This document shows, in pieces, positions 57,901 to 64,000 of a stretch of 64,000 nt of DNA. Every line of letters begins with the position of its first letter. Position 1 is the stretch's first letter. Made by a program: the position numbers and the translations under genes. Under the pieces are notes generated by a model. The model saw only the letters and a program-made list of their open reading frames with translations, searched no databases and was not told the DNA's origin. This DNA comes from Episyrphus balteatus. Its lineage: Eukaryota; Arthropoda; Insecta; Diptera; Syrphidae. The stretch is taken from NCBI RefSeq assembly GCF_945859705.1, contig NC_079137.1, positions 496,001-560,000 on the forward strand. The letters run 5' to 3'.

Positions 57901-60900
57901 ATTATCTTTAACTTTCCCATATAAAAAAAAAACTCCGACATAATTAATCTTTTACTTGGCTATGTACATATTATATACAAAATAACTGTTTCTTAAGAAC
58001 ATTATCCGGAATATAAAATACATTAACACTATCAAAAAATTAACATTTATTAAAACAAAACACAAAAAAATAGAGACTAAACTGAATAAATTAAAATTGT
58101 TTACCTAAGTACTTTAAAAATAAATCAAGCATCTCATTCCCACCTTAAGTTACTCAAGTTGAACGGTGTACTTTAAACAGGTACATCATTCATTGTAGTT
58201 CCAGTGAAACGAAGGTATACCAACTACAGCATCAATATTTTATTCCAGAATTCAAACGGAAATGTAGGTTTGAGAAAATAATATGTATTATGAACGTTAC
58301 AAAATTATAATTTTAAGGTCACCATTAGCATGATGTTTTAATTTGTATATCAATCATCAACCTGCTTCTACTATCCGTTAGGATTGAAACATACAATTCT
58401 CTTTGAATATGATTTAAATGAATTTAATTATTATACTCATAAATGCACTTGACTATTACATTTATTCATAAATGCGATTCTATAAAAAAGCAAAAAAAAA
58501 AATAAAAATGAAACGTAAATTAAGCAAACATGCGAAAGCAAACATGTAGCAACTTTCATTTATCCATAAGTAGAAAGAAAGTGTGATTAAGAGATATCCG
58601 ATATGTACATTTACCATTTATCGGTGAGATACATAGATCCACAAACCAATGTCAAAGACAAAAATGCTAAAATGTAGCAAATATACAAAAATACATATTT
58701 TTCTTTTCATAAGCTAATCTACTTTAACTTACGAGTGTATGTATTTTCCTTTCAGCATTAGATTTAGTACATAAGACAGAAGCAACTGGAGATTCAAAAG
58801 AGGCATACTTCAATGGATCTGCCTATCTGAGACTGTTAACGCCGATGCCCATTTGGGGTCATTCGGCAATTAGTTTTAGGACATGTAGAGGTAAAGTATC
58901 TACTTTTTTTATTTATTTTGTTGTGGAAATATTAATTTTTCATTCATATGTATATGTTTGTATTTTTAGGAGGTGAAATCCTCTCACAGCAATACAATCG
59001 ACACACACTATGGCTCTCAGTGTCGGGCGACTTTGTTCAAGTGACTTTCACGGGACCAAATGCACGTGTGGATGCACGTTTACCATTTAAGTTATTAGAC
59101 AATAAGTGGCACACAATACAATTCAAATATGAATATGGAAACTTGAATTTAGTGGTTGATCGTTCATCTATGATAATTGGTATATGAAACTACTTAAGCC
59201 GTTTATAGAAATTAATATTTATAAACTTTTTGGTTTGCAGCAAATTCAACATACAATTCACAATTCCTGACAAATCAGGATGTCAAGAATGAAGCAGCAA
59301 TTCTGATACTTGGCAATGCCTATTCTGGCTGCCTGCTTAATGGACCAGGACTGATATTCAACGCAAGCTCAATGCATGCTCAAGGAGTTGCTTTTGGTGC
59401 ATGTCCCCTTGCACCCGGTCCATGTGGTGACCATGATACGCTCATTCGTGTCCAAATGGACTATTGTTTACATGATCCATGCATGCAACACGGATCGTGT
59501 ATATCTCGAACAGATAGCTATGAATGTCACTGTACATCCAGATACACGGGCAAAAATTGTGAGGTAGACACTGGGCCACCATGTCTATCTCATCCATGCG
59601 CAAACGGGGGCAGCTGTCAAGAAGACGAGCGCGGAGACTACCAATGCTATTGCCCGCCCAACTTTACAGGCCAAACATGCGAGAACGAGGTTAACGTTCA
59701 TCCGTTGTGTGAGAAAAATCCTTGTTTCAACAATGGCACATGTTGGGTTCCAACTGGAACAAAAACAACTGACTGTAACTGTGTCAAGGGTTTTACGGGT
59801 CAATTTTGTGAAATAAACGCCGATGATTGTGCCTCTCAACCGTGCATGAATAATGGCCGTTGTATGGATATGGTGAATGGATTCTCTTGTGATTGTGCTG
59901 GAACTGGTTACTCGGGAACCTTATGTCAAAACAACATTGACGAATGCAAACTGAATCCGTGTCAAAATGGTGGAAAGTGTTTTGATACTTATGGTTTTTA
60001 TACATGCGAGTGTTTACCCGGTTGGGGTGGTAATAATTGTGAGCTATCTATTAATCAGTGTCAATTCCAACCATGTCAGCATGGTGGTACTTGTTTGGAT
60101 AAGAAGAGTAATTTTCAGTGCATCTGTGCACCAGGATTTTCAGGGATATTTTGTGAACTGGGTCCACCTTGTCCACAATGTCCAATTGATTCGGATTGCA
60201 TTGGTGGCAAATGTATCTGCAAGCCGGGAACAACTGGTAAGAATTTTCTTAAAAAATATTTAAAATTAGCTATACAATTTAACTTTTTAATACGTAAATA
60301 TAAATAATGCACACAAAAAAGTAGTGGGATTTGATTTTTTTTAAACAAACATTTTAGGGAAGAATTCCTTTACCTCAATAACTTGTATTTAAACTTAGTA
60401 TTAACTTAACTCAATTTAAGCTTTTATATTAGATATTTTTTGTAAACTTATTTTATATCAAATTTAGATTTGGGTCAGTTAATTAAGTGTACATAACATA
60501 TTTGAAACTAAATGGATGTTAACTGAACTTTTGTTCTCTTTTTAAATTAAAACAAAAAAGAATAAAACACATGTGCAATCAACTAAGAATCATATACCCA
60601 CCCCCTTCAAGTTTTGTAACTATTTTAGCTTTAACGCGAATATAGTAGTATTGACATAACGTCGCCTGAGAATTGTTTTGTCGTATACGCCAATTTTGGA
60701 ATTTTGGGAAATCGCATTTTAAGGTTTGAGCTTCTATAAAAAAAAAACTGGCCGATAGATTTTTTTCAATTTTTAATAGAATATTTTGTGCGATATCTTC
60801 TTTATATTTATGTTGTCAAAATTGTCACATCTAGTTTGGCTTTCAAATTATCGGGGTTTTTACCCAAAATCAGTTTGTCGTAAACGCCACCAAAATCAAC

Positions 60901-63900
60901 TTTTTTTCCATCCCATACACGTACGACAAAGTAGGCGCACGTACGACATTCCAATACCAAGACAAATAAAAAAGTAAATTTTCAAATTTCACAGTTCGTT
61001 TTTATTTATTAATTAAACATTTAAAAAATAGTTTCTTATTACATAGTAGTAAAATAAATAGATTAAAAACAAAGAATAAAACAATAAATATGACCATAAA
61101 CATGGAAAAAAAAAATTAAAAAAATTTTTTTTTAACAAAAACTAAAAGCCATTCTATGACTATGAAACATGAAAGAAACAACAAATAAAACAATAAAACC
61201 GCGACCTTTTTTCACTTCAAGACAGCGCGCTAGAACGAAGCGCCGCCCGCGACCGACGGTCGACTTGTTGTTCTTTTGTGCTCGATACAAGATCAATAAG
61301 TGTACAGCAATAAAACAATAAAACAGCGACCTTTTTTTCGCGAAGAACAATGGCGCCTTAAAAAAATAATTTTCGACCAGCAGGTGTTTTTGCGAGCGGG
61401 TGCAATAACAAAACTCACAGCAACCCTTTTTCGCTTCGTTCACGACAGCGCGCGTGAACAAAGAGGCGCCACGGCGAGGCGCCCATGACTACAGTCGACT
61501 TGTTGATCTTGTGTGATCGATACAAGAGCAATAAAACAATAAAACAGCGACCTTTTTTTCACTTCACTTCGTTGAAGACAGCGCTCGTGAACGAAGCGAC
61601 AAGATCAATAAGTGTACAAAAATAAAACAATAAAACCGCAACCTTTTTTCACTTCTTTCAAGACAGCGCGCTTGAACGAAGTGGCGCCCGCGACCGACGG
61701 TCGACTTGTTGATCTTGTGTTTTTGATAGAAGATCAACAAGTGTACATATTTATGAGCCACACCCACTTCCATATTGTGTCAGATCGGTTCTTGCGACCG
61801 AGGATGAGGTCAAGATACTTGCGGCAGGAACAAACGACAAGAACCATTAATTAAACACAACATTTGAGATGTCTCTGAAATGCACTTTTTTCTTCCTTGC
61901 ACCTCTAGGAATAAAGCAAAACCTCAAGTAGCGCAGAGCTTAATGCAGCCCATAGTTTTTAAAGTCGTTGTCCCTATAGCACATGAAGTCCTTATTTTCA
62001 ATAAATACTTTTCTAGTAGGTATATTATATCTGTTTACATTCTATTTCGGATATATACAAACATGTAAGAAAAAACAATTTTAAAATTTCTTTCGAAATT
62101 TTCTACCGTATCGGTTTTGTACGACGTACGACAAACCAATACTGAAGAAAAAAAAGCTGAAAAATACATAGAATTTTTGTCGTAAACGCCAAAAGTTGGC
62201 GCTTACGACAAACCAACGCTAATCCAATGCTTATTTTGTGGATATACGACAAAATGCACACTAATTATCTCAGTAACGGTAAACGATAGGACAAATCTGA
62301 TAACAGAAATGAAAAGAGAACGTTATAAAACCTATTACTACATATCCAGTTTAAAAAAGTCCATTTTGGCGTTTACGACAAAACAACTCTCGGGCGACGA
62401 TAAATTAAAGTTTAAAGACGAGAAATCAAAAACAAGAAAAAAACTTGAAAAAATCATTTAATCCCTCAAGTAGAATGTAGAAATCCATTTGACATTAAGT
62501 GGATTATCCTACGTGTTCTTTTTTTATGCCATGGCTGGCAATCAATGGTGTTCTTTAGATTCTATTCTAAGTTTAGTCTAGGAGCTTGAATGAGATTTTT
62601 TGATGTGAAGGGAAACGAAAGTGATGTGTAAATGTTACAAGTAGCTTGAGTCTGCCTGGATGGATTGGATGTGGTATAATTGAAGTGAGTTCTATCGCTT
62701 ATTTTAGTTCATAAGATAAAAGATACTTTTGATGCACCTTTCCTAATTTTAACAATCCATACAGACAGACAAACGTCTTCCATTTCTGCACCAAAAAACC
62801 TCTTGTTCATGCTCAAAAGGTTCATCTCCCTCCGAGATAAATATATACATAAACTATTTAACTTAAATTTAACGAAATTAATAAAATTTTATAGCTACCA
62901 AAATTGTGGGAGAATTAGTGTTACCTGATGAAGGTGATCAACGTAGAAAGAGGGGAGTTCCGTCAAGTTGGCTGAAAAATAAAAGATGTACGTTAATAAT
63001 TTGTAGGCCTTATAGAGTCAACTTTTTTAAGAGCTAGTTACATAAATATAAATGGGAAATCCTATGTGCAGGTTTTAGATCTGCTTATTTCAGCTCCATA
63101 GCTCTACTATGTTTTGTTTTGTAAATATATATTGTTTGTACCTATCTTGTATTATTTATTTCATTTTTATTTACCAAAGTTAAAAGAATATTAATTTGAA
63201 TTTATAATGACTTCGTTCGGTCATTATCAAATCATTTTTTTTTTATTAACTTACTGTTTTTTGTTTTGTTCAATTTTTATGTAGTAGGTATAGTTATATT
63301 AAGGGAGAATGTGCTAAAAATTTTATTTTACTTGTAATATTATGGTAATCTAGAATATTTAATTTAACAAAAAAAATAAAAATTATTTTGAAACAAAATT
63401 ATGTAAATATACCTACTGTGAATAAAATTATATATTAATTTTCTTAATGTTAATTATTAATCCAGGCCCAATAGGCCATTGTATCCCAATATCAACCCCA
63501 ACTCCCCAGTCGCGATCCGCCCAGTTGAATGCATGTTCAAATTCTGTATGCTTAAATGGTGGTACTTGTACCGGAAATGCTTCAAATTCTACTTGCATTT
63601 GTGCTAGTGGATATTCAGGTTTGACAAAATTTAACAAACTATGATTTTTTTTCGTTTTTTTTTTTTGAAACTAACAAAAGTAAAAACCTTAACTATGACA
63701 ATAAAAGTAACGTAATTATTTGTTAATGTAATAATTTTGTATATTTTAAAACTAAATGATGGCTTGAAATTATTTAAAAAACACTAATAGAGGTCAAGAC
63801 AAGTACTAACATTTTTGTTCGAAATAAATTAGGTTTCAACTGTGAATTCCCAACTTCATCGGATGGGTGCAAGTGCTTGAATGGTGGCACTTGCTCCCTA

Positions 63901-64000
63901 AACGGAACTCACTGCTACTGTCCCTCGGGCTTTGACGGTGATCGATGTGAAAAATTTGAACCTTGCACTCCCACAACTTGCGAGGATCCCATGATGTGCT
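48829..64000 (+). CDS. crb: crumbs, 5' part (runs off the window)
   Basis: Type I membrane protein that specifies the apical domain of epithelial cells and photoreceptors; its short cytoplasmic tail (not in the window) recruits Stardust/Patj. Coding exons: 48829-48916, 58756-58890, 58970-59179, 59241-60236, 63466-63618 and 63833 onward, with a possible cassette at 62895-62987. Every intron is phase 1. After the signal peptide comes KEAYFNGSAYLRL and a laminin-G-like block, then six complete EGF repeats, one split by an intron, two more complete ones and part of another. The order and local sequence match fly Crumbs as I remember it. The transmembrane part and most of the roughly 2100-residue ectodomain lie beyond the right edge. 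Confidence 0.95.
48917..49956 (+). other. crumbs intron 1, proximal part
   Basis: No gene or mobile element seen. Two small open frames of 84 and 64 codons (49013-49267 and 49254-49448) show no recognisable domain. Confidence 0.5.
49960..50431. mobile_element. Short TIR element in crumbs intron 1
   Basis: A 472-bp unit with 16-bp perfect inverted ends, TAGCGTTTTCGTTTGG and CCAAACGAAAACGCTA. TAA occurs directly outside both ends (49957-49959, 50432-50434), read as a 3-bp target duplication; a TA duplication with a shorter repeat is also possible. Inside, TGCCAAACGATCAG occurs twice in the same orientation. It has no transposase. Confidence 0.8.
50435..56103 (+). other. crumbs intron 1, middle part
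   Basis: No supported gene. Open frames at 53423-53617 and 53633-53887 were looked at and show no recognisable domain. The sequence is AT-rich and otherwise featureless to my reading; enhancers cannot be judged by eye. Confidence 0.45.
56104..56771. mobile_element. hAT-like non-autonomous element
   Basis: A unit of about 668 bp with inverted ends CAGCGTTGCC and GGCAACGCTG. Several GGGCCATTT or GGCCC motifs are spread just inside both ends in inverted orientation, like subterminal repeats. CAGNG-type ends are typical of hAT transposons. The flanks CTACCTGA and CTAGCTAC agree at only five of eight bases, so a target duplication is not convincing. No coding capacity. Confidence 0.6.
56772..58755 (+). 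other. crumbs intron 1, distal part
   Basis: No gene or mobile element seen. It ends in the splice acceptor TTTCCTTTCAG at 58755. Confidence 0.5.
58756..59179 (+). CDS. crb: crumbs exons 2 and 3: N-terminal laminin-G-like block
   Basis: Exon 2 (58756-58890) encodes AYFNGSAYLRLLTPMPIWGH and ends in TCRG. Exon 3 (58970-59179) continues GGEILSQQYNRHTLWLSVSG and LLDNKWHTIQFKYEYGNLNL. These are beta-strand-rich segments of an LG-type fold in the extracellular region. Splice sites are clean and both introns are phase 1. Confidence 0.93.
59241..60236 (+). CDS. crb: crumbs exon 4: end of LG block and EGF repeats 1-7
   Basis: Completes the LG block (ILILGNAYSGCLLNGPGL), then six EGF repeats of about 36 residues with C-x(3-5)-C-x5-C-x-C-x8-C spacing, and most of a seventh. 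Repeats 4 and 5 carry D-D/E-C starts with a following aromatic residue, the calcium-binding type. The seventh (CPIDSDCIGGKCICKPG) lacks its last cysteine, which is supplied by PIGHC in exon 63466. Confidence 0.94.
60660..62399. mobile_element. 1.74-kb TIR element in a crumbs intron
   Basis: Ends are inverted: left CGTCGCCTGAGAATTGTTTT matches the complement of the right end (...CGGGCGACG), about 90 percent over some 40 bases. ATAA lies directly outside both ends (60656-60659, 62400-62403). The motif GTCGTAAACGCC or its complement recurs inside at about 60871, 60921, 62119, 62180 and 62200. The core holds a GC-rich minisatellite. There is no transposase frame. A superfamily cannot be fixed from a 4-bp duplication alone. 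Confidence 0.85.
61185..61755. repeat. GC-rich minisatellite inside the TIR element
   Basis: Four to five diverged units of about 90-220 bases. Each has AATAAAACAATAAAAC followed by GCGACCTTTTTT (about 61185, 61310, 61530, 61620), then AGACAGCGCGCxTGAACGAAG, and most have GTCGACTTGTTGATCTTGTG (about 61259, 61494, 61700). A sharp local rise in GC marks the array. Confidence 0.85.
62404..62894 (+). other. crumbs intron remainder
   Basis: No gene or element recognised between the TIR element and the putative cassette exon. Confidence 0.5.
62895..62987 (+). CDS. crb: Possible crumbs cassette exon with RRKR
   Basis: 93 bases, open in the correct phase, bounded by an AG acceptor (TTTTATAG) and a GTACGT donor. 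It is phase 1 on both sides, so inclusion adds exactly 31 residues between exon 4 and exon 63466 without changing frame. The encoded peptide contains TKIVGELVLPDEG, then DQRRKRGVPSSW, a furin-type R-x-K/R-R site, and its inclusion creates one extra cysteine within EGF 7. The pyrimidine tract before the acceptor is poor. It might be intronic noise, since a 31-codon open frame in AT-rich DNA can occur by chance. Confidence 0.45.
62988..63465 (+). other. crumbs intron
   Basis: No gene or element seen; AT-rich sequence ending in the acceptor ATTAATCCAG at 63465. Confidence 0.6.
63466..64000 (+). CDS. crb: crumbs exons after the TIR-bearing intron: EGF repeats 7-10
   Basis: Exon 63466-63618 supplies PIGHC (last cysteine of EGF 7), a Pro/Thr/Ser linker and EGF 8 (VCLNGGTCTGNASNSTCIC). 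After a 214-base intron, exon 63833 onward finishes EGF 8 (GFNCE), encodes EGF 9 (CKCLNGGTCSLNGTHCYCPS) and begins EGF 10 (CTPTTCEDPMMC). The reading frame runs off the window. Confidence 0.92.

Noticed and set aside
1..64000. CRISPR arrays, operons, bacterial-type promoters, rRNA genes
   Set aside because: The window is eukaryotic, with introns and retroelements; no regularly spaced repeats or rRNA-like sequence were seen.

Overview
This window is nuclear DNA of an animal, almost certainly a higher fly (Diptera). It is very AT-rich, with long A/T runs and intron-split genes. The protein-coding genes recognised are all on the + strand: a delilah/taxi-type bHLH transcription factor (26.7-28.1 kb), a uridine-cytidine kinase of the UCK2 family (41.1-47.1 kb), and the 5' part of crumbs (48.8 kb to beyond the right edge). 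The crumbs match is strong: an N-terminal laminin-G-like block followed by EGF repeats, all joined by phase-1 introns. I cannot name the species. The size of the introns and the repeat load argue against D. melanogaster.

Layout. 1-5.8 kb is non-coding and holds a long inverted-repeat (foldback) element at about 0.8-2.4 kb. 5.9-6.66 kb may be a 5' non-coding exon of the bHLH gene. 8627-18651 is a complete Ty3/gypsy LTR retrotransposon with two 940-bp LTRs that look identical, AAAT target-site duplications, gag, a -1 frameshift site, pol and no env. 18.7-26.6 kb is non-coding with a SINE-like tRNA-derived sequence and a foldback/MULE-like element bounded by an exact 9-bp target duplication. 26.7-28.1 kb is the bHLH coding exon. 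About 28.56-33.35 kb is an apparently intact two-ORF non-LTR retrotransposon, followed by a tiny relic of another reverse transcriptase. 33.6-41.0 kb is intergenic with one diverged direct repeat. 41.07-47.13 kb is the kinase gene. Its third intron has collected a MITE, a decayed Penelope-like GIY-YIG fragment, and a second MITE inserted into that fragment. 48.8-64 kb is crumbs, with a 9.8-kb first intron that contains two more non-autonomous elements, and a later intron with a 1.74-kb TIR element carrying a GC-rich minisatellite.

How the genes work. Crumbs is a transmembrane determinant of the apical membrane in epithelia. The delilah-type factor acts in the nucleus, in tendon and wing epidermis in Drosophila. 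The kinase phosphorylates uridine and cytidine in pyrimidine salvage. They share a locus but no evident pathway.

Most notable observations: a predicted symmetric cassette exon in crumbs (62895-62987) that would insert a furin-like RRKR site into the extracellular domain; duplicated alternative last exons in the kinase gene plus a third possible C-terminus; the architecture of the gypsy element (long repeated spacer between protease and RT, a ladder of perfect hairpins in U3, and an 820-bp A-rich tandem duplication where env would be); and several nested foldback structures. All calls come from reading the sequence; no database search was run.
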